Position numbers and translations under genes: made by a program. Below are positions 42,233 to 51,014 of a DNA stretch of 64,000 nt, in pieces; positions within the stretch are counted from its first letter, which is position 1; the number at the start of each line of letters is the position of its first letter. The notes beneath the pieces are model-generated. The model ran no database searches and was not told the DNA's origin. It worked only from the letters and a program-made list of their open reading frames with translations. The stretch covers positions 1 through 64,000 of the forward strand of contig NZ_CAKTVX010000009.1 of NCBI RefSeq assembly GCF_934630525.1, given 5' to 3'. Origin of the DNA: an uncultured Slackia sp. (lineage in GTDB: Bacteria > Actinomycetota > Coriobacteriia > Coriobacteriales > Eggerthellaceae).

Positions 42233-42946
42233 GTGCTGAACGCGATTATCGTTGACGACGAAGCTCCTGCTCGTTCCGAGCTGCGTTACTTGCTGGGCGA
42301 AGTCGGTGGAGTCGAAGTGCTCGCCGAGGCCGCGAGCGTACGCGAGGCTATTGAGAAAATGCAGAGCTATCCCGTGGACGTGTTGTTCCTCGATGTGAGC
42401 ATGCCCGAGGTCAATGGCATTCAGTTCGCCGAGGCCTTGCAGCGTTTGAAAAATCCTCCGGCGGTCATTTTCGTTACCGCCTACAGCGAGCACGCGCTCG
42501 AGGGCTTCAAGGTGAATGCCGTCGATTATCTGGTGAAGCCCGTCGAAACCGATCGCCTGCAGCAGGCTGTGAACCGCGCGAGCGAATACATCACGCTGCA
42601 TGTGAAGGCCAGCCAGTCGGAGCGCATTCCTGTCGAAAAGGGCGGCAAGAAGATTCTCATCCCTATCGACAGCATTCGTTTCGTCATGGCGCGCGACGAT
42701 TACGCATACCTGCAAACCGACAACGACCGCTACTTCTCCACCGTGTCGCTCGCTCAGCTCGAAAAGCGCCTCGATGGCCACGGTTTCTTCCGCGTGCATC
42801 GCGGTTACTTGGTGAACCTTTCGCATGTCGAAGAGGTCGAGCCCGTTCCCGGCGGCACGCTGCTTTTGTCGCTGAATGCGACCGACGAGAAAATCCCCGT
42901 TTCTCGTCGCCGCGTTTCCTCGCTGAAAAAGGCGTTGGGACTTTAA
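42233..42946 (+). CDS. LytTR-family response regulator
   Basis: 237 residues. Receiver domain with IVDDEAPARSEL at the N terminus, phospho-acceptor Asp in LFLDVSMPEVNG (~55), and YLVKPVE. The C-terminal LytTR DNA-binding domain (~130-237) has RFVMARDDYAYLQT and FFRVHRGYLVNLSHVEEVE. GGGGG lies five bases before the GTG at 42233; a TTG at 42221 is less likely. It partners the GAF kinase upstream, despite a 267-bp gap with its own likely promoter. Confidence 0.9.
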   Translation: MLNAIIVDDEAPARSELRYLLGEVGGVEVLAEAASVREAIEKMQSYPVDVLFLDVSMPEVNGIQFAEALQRLKNPPAVIFVTAYSEHALEGFKVNAVDYLVKPVETDRLQQAVNRASEYITLHVKASQSERIPVEKGGKKILIPIDSIRFVMARDDYAYLQTDNDRYFSTVSLAQLEKRLDGHGFFRVHRGYLVNLSHVEEVEPVPGGTLLLSLNATDEKIPVSRRRVSSLKKALGL

Positions 42947-42949
42947 CGT

Positions 42950-42980
42950 AAAGGCCGTTCTGACGAACGGCCTTTTTCTT
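42950..42980 (+). terminator. terminator of the LytTR gene
   Basis: AAAGGCCGTT (42950-42959) pairs with AACGGCCTTT (42966-42975), then TTCTT. It lies only a few bases after the stop. Confidence 0.9.
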
Positions 42981-42986
42981 GACGCT

Positions 42987-43091
42987 GCGATCCCGTCTCG
43001 CGGGCGATTTCGGTTTCAAGCGTCGGCTCGCGTACCAAAGTACGTGTCGCCTAGCTTTCAACCGAACTCACCTCACGAGACGGGCTCTCGC
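42987..43091 (-). repeat. ~105-bp palindrome beside the transposase-like gene
   Basis: Outer arms CCCGTCTCG (42991-42999) and CGAGACGGG (43077-43085), extended by GCGA/TCGC; inner TTCGGTT/AACCGAA (43009-43015, 43060-43066); and a CGTAC-CAAA-GTACG hairpin. Reading the reverse strand, AGGCG ... hairpin ... AGCCGA is present, as in the four-copy element, but the other parts do not align. It may be a distant relative or unrelated. It lies 22 bases past the stop of the gene at 43114. Confidence 0.5.
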
Positions 43092-43113
43092 TGTCTTTTT
43101 CTTGTCAGGCGGC

Positions 43114-44655
43114 TTATTGGGATTTTTCTTCAATATGCGCCCTCGCTTTTGCGATGTCTCGCTTAATGTCGGCGGCCGTTCGCAGCCTGCGCGCCACGTC
43201 AACGCCCGCGGCCTGCTCTATCTCGTCGGTTACGGGGCTTCGGTAGCTGAACAAAAACCAATTCTCGGCCAGGTGGCTGCCCTCCATGCGCAAAAGCGCA
43301 TCGGCGACCTGAGCGGCGTTTCTGTTCCATCCCATATCGCTGCGAAGCAGACGCAAGGCGAAGAATGCGGCGTAGCACACCAGGAAATGCGCGCGCAAGT
43401 GAATGGCATGGGCGACGGGGTAGGGCGAAGGCGAGAAATCGGATTCCAACAGCTGAAACGGTTCGGTGAGGCGCCACAGCTCGCGATAGATATGGAACAG
43501 CGTGCCAGCGGTGAGCTTCGTTTCGCTTGACGATATGCAAATATAGCCATCGAGGGCTAAATCGCGCGCCTCGTCTTCGGCTCGGCCTTGCTTGCGGGCG
43601 ATTTTCGCGTAGTCGCGGCCCCAGAGCACCGTGTCTTTGACGCGAATGCCGGCCATTTCGTCGGTGCGCGATTTGACCTTGTAGCTGCCCGATTGCGTGG
43701 TGATGTAATCGGAGGCGTCGGCGACCCATGCTTGAAGGTCGAAAGCGGCTGTTTCGAGCGGCCGGAAAAAGACGAAGCCATCGCCGCTTTCCGCGAGCGT
43801 CTCGACGATTTCGCGCGCATGGGGAGTGCGGCCCGCAACCACAATGACGCGTTTGGCGCCGAAATTGCTTTTCGCGCTCGCGACGAGCCCCGATACCTCT
43901 TCGGCGCTCGGCGAGGCGCTCGTGACGTGGTAGGTCATGGGAATGCCCGTGCGGTCGAGCAGCATGCCAATACCCATCGACAGCCCTTCGTCGCGATCGA
44001 TTCCGCCTGCCAGTCGAGCGTTCGTCGCGTTCACGTCGCCCGTGTCGGCCAGCGTGAACGAAGCGAGAACCAGCAGCACCGAATTGACCTGGTAGGGCTC
44101 GCGAATCGCTTGATAGGCTTTTGAGAGATGCGCCACCAGAGCTCGCTCGTTGCGCGCGAAGCACTGGAAGGCGGCGTACGTGTCGGCCAGCGTGAAATCG
44201 CACGTGCGCGGGAATGAGGCGCGGCGTTGCCACGTTTCGCGCTTGGGGGCCACGTGAATCATGCGTTCGGATGCGAGCATCTCGAAAATGCGGCCTGCAT
44301 GCGCGGGAAATCCGACGTGTCCCGCGCGATTTTCGAAGAAGCGACGAACGCCCAGCGCGTCGAGGTATGCGAGCGCGATGGCGCTTCCCCAGCGGGCCTG
44401 CGCGATATGGGTGTCGTCGATGGTTGCGTCGCGTGGGAATGTGAAAGCGATGGGCGGGTTTTCGCTCTTCGCCTTCTCGTTGAGCTCGGCGACGTAGCTC
44501 TGGAAGTGGGCGATAGGGTCGGCGTATTGGCTCGTGAATTGGTCGACGTAGCCAATCGATTCGATGGTCTTCGTCTTCGTTTTTCCGCCCTCTCGGTAGT
44601 TCTGCACAACCGAGAGGTATACGCGCTCGCCGCGCTTCGTTTTCTTCAAGTGCAT
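43114..44655 (-). CDS. IS1634/IS4-type transposase homologue, probably inactive
   Basis: 513 residues, uninterrupted. The N terminus (MHLKKTKRG, YLSVVQNYREGGKTKTKTIES, IGYVD, DPIAHF) is that of IS1634-type transposases. LDRTGIPMTYHVTSASPS matches the GIPI...FPGN region, and ELWRLTEPFQLLESDF the region of the catalytic Glu. But the first Asp block (YD.T in active relatives) reads VLASFTL, and the second (VVADKGLN) reads VVAGRTPH, so both aspartates seem lost. AGGAGG lies six bases before the ATG, with a TATACT promoter. No terminal inverted repeats were found. It may be a domesticated gene. Confidence 0.75.
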   Translation of the reverse strand: MHLKKTKRGERVYLSVVQNYREGGKTKTKTIESIGYVDQFTSQYADPIAHFQSYVAELNEKAKSENPPIAFTFPRDATIDDTHIAQARWGSAIALAYLDALGVRRFFENRAGHVGFPAHAGRIFEMLASERMIHVAPKRETWQRRASFPRTCDFTLADTYAAFQCFARNERALVAHLSKAYQAIREPYQVNSVLLVLASFTLADTGDVNATNARLAGGIDRDEGLSMGIGMLLDRTGIPMTYHVTSASPSAEEVSGLVASAKSNFGAKRVIVVAGRTPHAREIVETLAESGDGFVFFRPLETAAFDLQAWVADASDYITTQSGSYKVKSRTDEMAGIRVKDTVLWGRDYAKIARKQGRAEDEARDLALDGYICISSSETKLTAGTLFHIYRELWRLTEPFQLLESDFSPSPYPVAHAIHLRAHFLVCYAAFFALRLLRSDMGWNRNAAQVADALLRMEGSHLAENWFLFSYRSPVTDEIEQAAGVDVARRLRTAADIKRDIAKARAHIEEKSQ

Positions 44656-44674
44656 AGCATACCTCCTGGGTGTA

Positions 44675-44680
44675 AGTATA
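44675..44680 (-). promoter_or_regulatory. -10 box of the transposase-like gene
   Basis: TATACT on the reverse strand (as AGTATA), some 20 bases before the start codon, with AGGAGG in between. No clear -35. Confidence 0.45.
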
Positions 44681-44823
44681 GCTCCGCCTCTCGTTCGGAA
44701 TGCCCCGCTTACCCCCGCATAATGCCGATGGGTAAGGAAAAATCGTTTATGCAGGTCGACGGCGCGTACAATATGCGCGTTATCGTTCGTGGCGCGTGCA
44801 CGTCCGAAGGAGAGGAGCTGACC

Positions 44824-45105
44824 GTGCGGCCAGAAAAGAAGCAGTGGACCTATCGCGAGAAAATGGCGCAAGCCAATCACGAGGCGAAGGCGACCGTGGT
44901 CGCGCTCGCGATTGTTGTGGTGGTGTGGATAGTGGCTGGCTTTGGCCTTTCCGCATTCGATGTGGAAGCGTTCGGAACGCCGCTTTGGGTGTTCGGCGGA
45001 ACAGTCGGCACATGGATCGCCGCCATCGTGGCGACTGTGGTGCTGGGCCGTCGGGTATTCGCTGATTTCGACCTGGACGAGGAGGAACGCGATGCAAACA
45101 ACTAG
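44824..45105 (+). CDS. yhdT: YhdT-family small membrane protein
   Basis: 93 residues, two membrane helices (~24-45 and ~55-78), acidic C-terminal end. Small proteins of this type precede panF in many bacteria and may help assemble or stabilise it. GGAGAGGAG lies six bases before the GTG. The gene overlaps the symporter start by 14 bases, so translation is coupled. A TACAAT at 44767 could be the -10. Confidence 0.75.
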   Translation: MRPEKKQWTYREKMAQANHEAKATVVALAIVVVVWIVAGFGLSAFDVEAFGTPLWVFGGTVGTWIAAIVATVVLGRRVFADFDLDEEERDANN

Positions 45106-46609
45106 TATTGCGGGCCTGCTTCCCGTGCTCATCTTCCTCGTATTTGCCCTCGGGCTCGCGATTGCGGCACGTCGCCGTTCGAAGGCGGCGGGCGAAGGCG
45201 GCTTCGTGAAGGAATACTTCATTGGCAACCGCACGCTCGGCGGTTTCGTGCTGGCCATGACCACCATTGCCACCTATGGCTCGGTGAGCTCGTTTGTGGG
45301 CGGCCCCGGCCAGGCGTGGCAAACCGGCTTTGGCTGGGTGTATATGGCGGCCGTGCAGGTAACGACGCTGTTTTTGCTCTATGGCATCATGGGCAAGAAG
45401 ATGGCGCTCGTGTCGCGCAAGCTCGGTGCGGTTACGGTGATCGACGTGATTCGCGCCCGTTTCCGCAGCAATGCGTTGGCGAATGCTGCGGCTCTGATTA
45501 TCGTGCTGTTCTTTGCGGCAACTATGGTCGCTCAGTTCGTGGGCGGCGCGAAGCTGTTCGAGGCCGTGACGGGCTATTCGTATTTCGTCGGCTTAGCCAT
45601 TTTCGGTGTTGCCGTGATTATTTTCACGACGGTGGGCGGCTTCCGCGGCGTTGCCGTGACCGATGCGTTGTGCGGCATCGCGATGCTCGTGGGCATTGTG
45701 GTGCTCGCGGCTGGTATTCTTATTGCGGGTGGCGGCTGGGAAAACATCATGGGCACCATTCGCGCGAACCATCCGCAGATGCTCGAACCCCTTTCGGGTG
45801 GCACTATGCCTGTGTCGCTGTACTTCACGCAGTGGCTGCTCGTGGGCATTTTCACGTTTGCGCTGCCCCAATCGGTGGTGCGATGCATGGGCTACAAAGA
45901 CACGAAGAGCCTGCGCGGCGCGATGATCGGCGGCACCATCATTATCGGCGCCATGATGATCGGCGTTACCACGCTCGGCGTGCTTTCCGCGGGCGTGCTT
46001 ACGGGGGACTTGGCCTCGTACGGCGGAAGCGTTGACAATATTATTCCGCGTACCATTGTGGAAACCCTGCCGCCATGGCTTGCCGGCGTGGCGATCATCG
46101 GTCCTGTCGCCGCGTCCATTTCTACGGTGTCTTCGCTGCTCATCGCTTCGTCTTCGGCCATTATCAAAGACTTGTGGCTGCACTATGCAGACGATAGGGG
46201 CCAGCAGGTAAGCGACGCCGTGGTGGCTCGTTCGAGCCAGATTATTACCCTGGGTGTGGGCGTTATCGTATTCGTGCTTGCCGTGGTTCCGCCGAGCGTC
46301 ATTTGGAAGATCAACATGTTCGCGTTCGGCGGTCTTGAAACGGCATTTTGCTGGGTTCTTGTGGGCGCGCTCTTCTTCAAGCGAGCGAACAAAGTGGGCG
46401 CGATTGCGTCGATGGTGGGCGGCACGGCTGTCTATTGCCTGTGCATGGCGCTTGGTTTCAAGCTGTTCGGCCTGCACCAAATCGTGATCGGCATTACCGT
46501 GTCGCTTCTGTGCATGGTGATTGGCTCGTGGGTCGGCAATCGTCGCGCGAATGTTGCCGACGCCGCTGCCGACGCTGAGATGCGCGAAGTGTTCTTCCCC
46601 GAGGCGTAG
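45092..46609 (+). CDS. panF: sodium:solute symporter, pantothenate type
   Basis: 505 residues, about 13 membrane helices, SSS family. EYFIGNRTLGGFVLAMT, ATYGSVSSFVGGPG and SVVRCMGYKDTKSLRGA are features of PanF-like carriers. With yhdT upstream, sodium-driven pantothenate uptake is the best guess. The ATG at 45092 has GAGGAGG upstream inside yhdT. Followed by a terminator. Other SSS substrates cannot be excluded. Confidence 0.85.
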   Translation: MQTTSIAGLLPVLIFLVFALGLAIAARRRSKAAGEGGFVKEYFIGNRTLGGFVLAMTTIATYGSVSSFVGGPGQAWQTGFGWVYMAAVQVTTLFLLYGIMGKKMALVSRKLGAVTVIDVIRARFRSNALANAAALIIVLFFAATMVAQFVGGAKLFEAVTGYSYFVGLAIFGVAVIIFTTVGGFRGVAVTDALCGIAMLVGIVVLAAGILIAGGGWENIMGTIRANHPQMLEPLSGGTMPVSLYFTQWLLVGIFTFALPQSVVRCMGYKDTKSLRGAMIGGTIIIGAMMIGVTTLGVLSAGVLTGDLASYGGSVDNIIPRTIVETLPPWLAGVAIIGPVAASISTVSSLLIASSSAIIKDLWLHYADDRGQQVSDAVVARSSQIITLGVGVIVFVLAVVPPSVIWKINMFAFGGLETAFCWVLVGALFFKRANKVGAIASMVGGTAVYCLCMALGFKLFGLHQIVIGITVSLLCMVIGSWVGNRRANVADAAADAEMREVFFPEA

Positions 46610-46638
46610 GGATCCATCGATATTCTTTCCGAAGAGAA

Positions 46639-46679
46639 GAGCCCGCAGCTCAATGAACTGCGGGCTCGTTTCGTTTTTG
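46639..46679. terminator. terminator between panF and pgi
   Basis: A perfect 10-bp stem (46639-46648 with 46658-46667), nine-base loop, then GTTTCGTTTTTG. It sits between two convergent genes; the forward side has the better T-tract. Confidence 0.8.
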
Positions 46680-46689
46680 TGGGGCGCGT

Positions 46690-48414
46690 CTATTCGGCGG
46701 CGCGCTCTCGCTCGATTTCGTCGAGAACCTTCATGACGGCATCGCCCAGGGCGCGAATGGTCACGCCGGAATTGTCGGGCAGGTGCAGGTGCATGCAACG
46801 GCGGCCGCGCTCGATAAGAATCGAGAGGTCGGCGGCAGCCTGCGTGCGCGCGAGCATGCCCAAGCTTTCGGGCTCAACATGGCGCAGCGGAATATCTTTC
46901 AATTCGTCGGCCGAAACCATGAGGAACACGCCATTGTTCGTGCCGCCTTTTTGCAGCTGGCCCGTGGAATGCAGGTAGCGGGGGCCAATCTCGAGGCAGC
47001 TTACGACGCCGAGCTTGTCGGCGACGCCATGGCGAATAATCTCGAGCGCCTCGCGGCGTCCTTCGCCGTCGAAAGGCAAGAATGCATCGAGCGCGAAGTA
47101 GTCGCCCGGCTTAATCGACGCAAATAGGTTGCGCAAGGCTCCCATAAGCGTGTCCGATTTGATGCACGGCGCAATGGTGACCTCGGCCTCGCCCATGTTC
47201 ACGTTGCCGATGAAGTTCTCGGTGAAATCGGGCTTCGGACACCCTTCCGCGAGGAACTTCAGCGCAGCTGCCTTGGTGGAGGCGACGTCGGGCTGGTCAA
47301 ACGGGCAGCGCTTCATAAGATAGCCGCACATGGCCGTTGCGTATTCCCACATCACGAAATGCTCAGCCAAATCGAGCACGCTGTCGATGCGGAAGGAAAG
47401 GCGCGGAATGGTCGGGTCGAGGTAGGCGAGGCTCATGTCGAAATTCTTGCGCTCGTCCCATAGGTCGGTTTTGGTTTGATAGGTGATGACGCTGCGGTCT
47501 TTCGGGTCTTCGGTAAGAAGCAGCGCGTCGAGCTCGATGTTCGGCAGAATTCCCACACCCTGCTTGCCGAGGCTTTCGGCGACAAGCTGCTCGATCCAAA
47601 GACCAAGCACGCGCCCGCGCTTTGGCGTGAGGAAGCTGAATTTGTCGCGGCCGTTCAAGTAGTTGTCATACAGGAAACTGGCCAGCGTAATGGCGGGGTT
47701 GTCGATGGAGTTTTCGCTGCAGACGCGCTCGGCGTCTTTGGCGTGGCCCAAAAAACCGCCCAGGTCGATGCCAACGAGCGCAGCGGGCACGAGGCCGAAT
47801 ACCGAAAGCGCGCTGAAGCGTCCGCCAACGGTGGGCTCGCCAAGGAAGCATGCGCGCCAGCCTTCATCATGGGCGCGCTTCTCCAGGTCGCTGCCGGGGT
47901 CGGTGATGGCGACCAGGTGCGAGGGAATTTTCTCGGTTTTCAGGTACATCTCGAAGTGATCGAGCACGGCGTCGAGCACGCTGCGCATTTCGATGGTGCC
48001 GCCCGATTTGCTGGAAACGAGTACGAGCGTACGCTCCAAATCAAGGCCGGCCAGAATCGAGCGCACGCGAACGGGCGACACGGAGTCGAGTACCTTGAAG
48101 TCGAGCGCGTTGCGGTCGACTTTGTTGTATTTGGTAATAGTCATAGGGGCCTGGGTGGAGCCGCCCTGACCAATAAGCAAAACGGTTTTAAAGCCTTCGG
48201 CGATGATGCCTTCTGCGAAAGCCTGAATCTTTTTATAAGGATAGGGCGGCTGGCTCGCGAGCGTTGCCCAACCGGTGAAGTTCTTTGCGCATTCGGCGGC
48301 AGCTTCGTCGAAATCGTAGAGGCTTGCATCCTTGGCGTGAAGGCGGCTGGCGACTTTGTCGCGAACCAGGATTTTCGCCGAGGGGTAAAGCTTCTCGGTG
48401 TCGTTGATGAGCAT
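46690..48414 (-). CDS. pgi: glucose-6-phosphate isomerase
   Basis: 574 residues. It interconverts glucose-6-P and fructose-6-P. SIS-type phosphosugar domains: VLLIGQGGSTQ, LVSSKSGGTIEMRS, TVGGRFSALSVFGLVPA, and WIEQLVAESLGKQGVG are typical of the PGI form found beside or fused to transaldolase. The ATG at 48414 has GAGGA upstream; a longer form from 48432 adds six residues. The leader contains a stable hairpin. No other glycolytic gene is near. Confidence 0.88.
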   Translation of the reverse strand: MLINDTEKLYPSAKILVRDKVASRLHAKDASLYDFDEAAAECAKNFTGWATLASQPPYPYKKIQAFAEGIIAEGFKTVLLIGQGGSTQAPMTITKYNKVDRNALDFKVLDSVSPVRVRSILAGLDLERTLVLVSSKSGGTIEMRSVLDAVLDHFEMYLKTEKIPSHLVAITDPGSDLEKRAHDEGWRACFLGEPTVGGRFSALSVFGLVPAALVGIDLGGFLGHAKDAERVCSENSIDNPAITLASFLYDNYLNGRDKFSFLTPKRGRVLGLWIEQLVAESLGKQGVGILPNIELDALLLTEDPKDRSVITYQTKTDLWDERKNFDMSLAYLDPTIPRLSFRIDSVLDLAEHFVMWEYATAMCGYLMKRCPFDQPDVASTKAAALKFLAEGCPKPDFTENFIGNVNMGEAEVTIAPCIKSDTLMGALRNLFASIKPGDYFALDAFLPFDGEGRREALEIIRHGVADKLGVVSCLEIGPRYLHSTGQLQKGGTNNGVFLMVSADELKDIPLRHVEPESLGMLARTQAAADLSILIERGRRCMHLHLPDNSGVTIRALGDAVMKVLDEIERERAAE

Positions 48415-48494
48415 GGTTCCTCTTTCTCGCAATCATTATGCGAATGCGGGGAGCAATCTGGTGCAGGTGTTGCCGAAAGTTCCCCTTCACGAAG

Positions 48495-48519
48495 CAGGCG
48501 CGCAGAAAACGCGCGCCTG
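48495..48519 (-). other. GC-rich hairpin in the pgi leader
   Basis: CAGGCGCGC (48495-48503) is perfectly mirrored at 48511-48519 with a seven-base loop. It lies about 80 bases before the pgi start on the transcribed strand, after a TACAAT box near 48550. No T-tract follows, so it is not a simple terminator. It may protect the mRNA end or bind a regulator. Confidence 0.45.
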
Positions 48520-48623
48520 AGTGATATCTTCGTTGTTGGGGTATTGTACCGAAATCGGGCCTCAACTGGAAATTATCGCCTGCTCAATGTGGAGGTGGCG
48601 TGATGGCGGGGCGAGCGCGGCCG

Positions 48624-48661
48624 TAAAAAAATGGGGCAGGGGGTGCTTTCCCTGCCCCATT
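48624..48661 (-). terminator. terminator of the hyp operon
   Basis: On the reverse strand a perfect 12-bp stem (48650-48661 with 48630-48641) is followed by TTTTTTTACGG (as the A-run at 48624-48630). It lies 9 bases after the hypE stop. Confidence 0.9.
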
Positions 48662-48669
48662 GCGGGTAA

Positions 48670-49695
48670 TTAGCAAATGCGCGGAAGCTGTTCGCCTACG
48701 AGCATATCGAGGATACGGCGCGTGCCGAAGCCCGTTTCCAGAAAGACTTTCGGGCCGCGGGTTTCGTTGGCCTCCTCGACGCGGCCGATAATGGCGGCAT
48801 CGGCGCCGTATTTGTTGGCCTTCATGGCAGCGAGCGCGGCTTCGGCCTGCTTGGCGGGCACGATGCAGACCATTTTGCCTTCGTTGGCAACCTGGAATAC
48901 GTCGTAGCCGAGCATGTCGCACGCGCCACGTACCACGTCTTTCACGGGAACGCGGTCTTCCGAGACCACCATGTCAACGCCGCTTTGCGCGCCCAGCTCG
49001 TTGAGCGTCGAGGCCAAGCCGCCGCGGGTGGGGTCGCGGAAGCAGCGCGTATCGGGGGCGGCGGCGAGCACGTCGGCAATAAGGCCGTTCAGAGGGGCGG
49101 CGTCGCTTTCGATGGGAGCGTTGAACGAGAGGTTCTCGCGCTGGCTCATGATGCAAATGCCGTGATCGCCCAGCGTGCCGGAAAGCAGAATGGCGTCTCC
49201 GGGCTTGCAGTTCGCGCCAGAAAGCTCGACGTCGGCCGGCACCAGGCCCACGCCTGCTGTGTTGATGTAAATGCCGTCGCCGTGTCCGCGATTCACGACT
49301 TTCGTGTCGCCCGTTACCACATGTACGCCGGCCTCGGCAGCGACTTCGCGAATCGTTTCGCAAATGCGGCGCAGGTCATCCATGGGGAAGCCCTCTTCGA
49401 GCACCATGGCGACCGAGAGGTATTTCACCTTGGCGCCGCTCGTGGCAACGTCGTTCACCGTGCCGCAAACGGCCAGACGGCCGATGTTGCCGCCGGGGAA
49501 GAAATGCGGCGTGACCACGAACGTGTCGGTGGAAAACGCCAAGCGCTCGCCAGGGGCGGGGGCAGGCAGAAGCGCCGCGTCGTTGCCCTGGGCAAGTTCT
49601 TCAGAGCCATATGTCGCGGCGAACACGTCGTCGATGATGCGCTTCATCATGGTTCCGCCGGAGCCATGACCCAAAAGAACAGTTTCGTCAGCCAT
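48670..49695 (-). CDS. hypE: hydrogenase maturation protein HypE
   Basis: 341 residues, AIR-synthase fold. It dehydrates the carbamoyl group passed from HypF to a thiocyanate on its C-terminal cysteine, the source of the CN ligands of [NiFe] hydrogenases. The tail PRIC has this Cys as the last residue. The N terminus LLGHGSGGTMM and GDTKVVNRG are family motifs. GGGAG lies before the ATG. A palindromic repeat copy separates it from hypD, so it may have reduced or separate expression. Confidence 0.95.
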   Translation of the reverse strand: MADETVLLGHGSGGTMMKRIIDDVFAATYGSEELAQGNDAALLPAPAPGERLAFSTDTFVVTPHFFPGGNIGRLAVCGTVNDVATSGAKVKYLSVAMVLEEGFPMDDLRRICETIREVAAEAGVHVVTGDTKVVNRGHGDGIYINTAGVGLVPADVELSGANCKPGDAILLSGTLGDHGICIMSQRENLSFNAPIESDAAPLNGLIADVLAAAPDTRCFRDPTRGGLASTLNELGAQSGVDMVVSEDRVPVKDVVRGACDMLGYDVFQVANEGKMVCIVPAKQAEAALAAMKANKYGADAAIIGRVEEANETRGPKVFLETGFGTRRILDMLVGEQLPRIC

Positions 49696-49767
49696 TATGA
49701 AAACTCCCTTCATCGGGTGATGAGTGTGGACCCCATCCAGTAATAGCGGGATTCGATGGGCGATTTC

Positions 49768-49911
49768 GGTGGTTCCTCGCGGAGGGGCCGCTACGACATG
49801 CCCGCTCGGCTACCGGCCGCTTTGCGGCCTATGCGCCTCGCTCCGGTTTCCCGTTTTGGAAAAAATTGAGAAACCGAGCATGTCGAAGCGGCCCCTCCGC
49901 GAGGAACCACC
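49768..49911 (-). repeat. palindromic intergenic element, copy 3 (reverse)
   Basis: Outer arms 49768-49792 and 49887-49911 pair perfectly over 25 bp, with a sequence unlike the arms of copies 1 and 2. On the reverse strand the core repeats the plan: GACATGC/GCATGTC (copy 1 has GAAATGC/GCATTTC, a compensated pair), the GGTTTC/GAAACC hairpin, GAGGCGCATAG, GGCCGC-AAA-GCGGCC, and GGTAGCCGA. It fills the 230-bp gap between hypD and hypE, in the direction of the operon. Confidence 0.85.
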
Positions 49912-49925
49912 AGCCATCATCATAG

Positions 49926-51005
49926 TTAGTAATACCTGAAATACGCGGCGCAGGAGCCCTCGGAGCTCACCATGCAGGGCCCTACGGGGTTTTCCGGCGT
50001 GCAAACCTTGCGGAACAGCGGGCATTCGCTTGGTGCCATAATGCCGCGCAGGACATCGCCGCAGCGGCACCCCTTCGGCTCGATCGTGGGCTCTACCTCG
50101 ACCTCATGCACGCGCATCGCATCGAAATCGGCGAATTCATCGCGAATTCGGTAGCCGCTTCCCTCGATGGGGCCAAGGCCGCGCCATGTCGCGGTGCAGG
50201 TATCGAACACCTCGTCAATCGCGGCAAGTGCCACGGGATTGCCCTCGGGCATGACGCCGCGCGCGTACGCGTTCTCGATTTCGGCGCGCCCTTCGTGCAG
50301 CTGGCGCATAATCATGGCGATGCCTTCGAGCACGTCAAGCGGCTCGAACCCGGTGATAACGCCGGGGATGTGGTATTTCTCGGCCAAAAACTGGTAAGGC
50401 TTCATTCCAATGATGGTGCTTACGTGCCCCGGCAAAATGAGGGCGTTAACCTTCAGCTCGGGGTCGCCCATGAGCACGTCGAGCGCACCGGGCATGTTCT
50501 TGTGCGCTGCATATACGCTGAAATTGGCAAGCCCCATCGCCTTGGCGCGTTTGATCGCCATGGCAACGAGCGGCGTGGTGGTTTCAAAGCCGACGCCTAC
50601 GAAAATGACGGGACGCGTGGGGTTTTCCTTGGCGACCGTCAGCGCGTCGAGGGGCGAATACACGATGCGAATGTCGCGCCCCGCGGCCTGTTCCTTAAGA
50701 AGCGAGCTCGTGGAGCCAGGCACGCGCGTCATGTCGCCGAAGGTGGTGATAATCACGTTCGGAACGCGCGAGAGCGCGATGACCGTATCGATGTCGTGGT
50801 TGCTCGTCACGCATACGGGGCAGCCTGGACCGCTTGCGAGGCGGCAGCCTTCGGGCATGAGCGAACGAATGCCGTTTCGGGCGATGGCGACGGTGTGCGT
50901 TCCGCATACTTCCATAAGGGTCGCATGCTCGGGCGCGAGCGCCTGGATGCTTTCGATGAGCCCGCGTGCAAGCACGGGGTCTTTGAAGCTGTTTTGGTCA
51001 ACCAT
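49926..51005 (-). CDS. hypD: hydrogenase maturation protein HypD
   Basis: 359 residues. With HypC it forms the scaffold on which Fe(CN)2CO is assembled. MEVCGTHTVAI and GCRLASGPGCPVCVTS hold the conserved redox cysteines. The C-terminal Cys set (GCRCGD, SECPLF, VGPCMV, SCAAYF) binds a [4Fe-4S] cluster. An ATG at 51005 with GGTGG upstream is chosen; a GTG at 51014 is possible. It follows hypC by a few bases. Confidence 0.95.
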   Translation of the reverse strand: MVDQNSFKDPVLARGLIESIQALAPEHATLMEVCGTHTVAIARNGIRSLMPEGCRLASGPGCPVCVTSNHDIDTVIALSRVPNVIITTFGDMTRVPGSTSSLLKEQAAGRDIRIVYSPLDALTVAKENPTRPVIFVGVGFETTTPLVAMAIKRAKAMGLANFSVYAAHKNMPGALDVLMGDPELKVNALILPGHVSTIIGMKPYQFLAEKYHIPGVITGFEPLDVLEGIAMIMRQLHEGRAEIENAYARGVMPEGNPVALAAIDEVFDTCTATWRGLGPIEGSGYRIRDEFADFDAMRVHEVEVEPTIEPKGCRCGDVLRGIMAPSECPLFRKVCTPENPVGPCMVSSEGSCAAYFRYY

Positions 51006-51014
51006 GGCTGCCAC

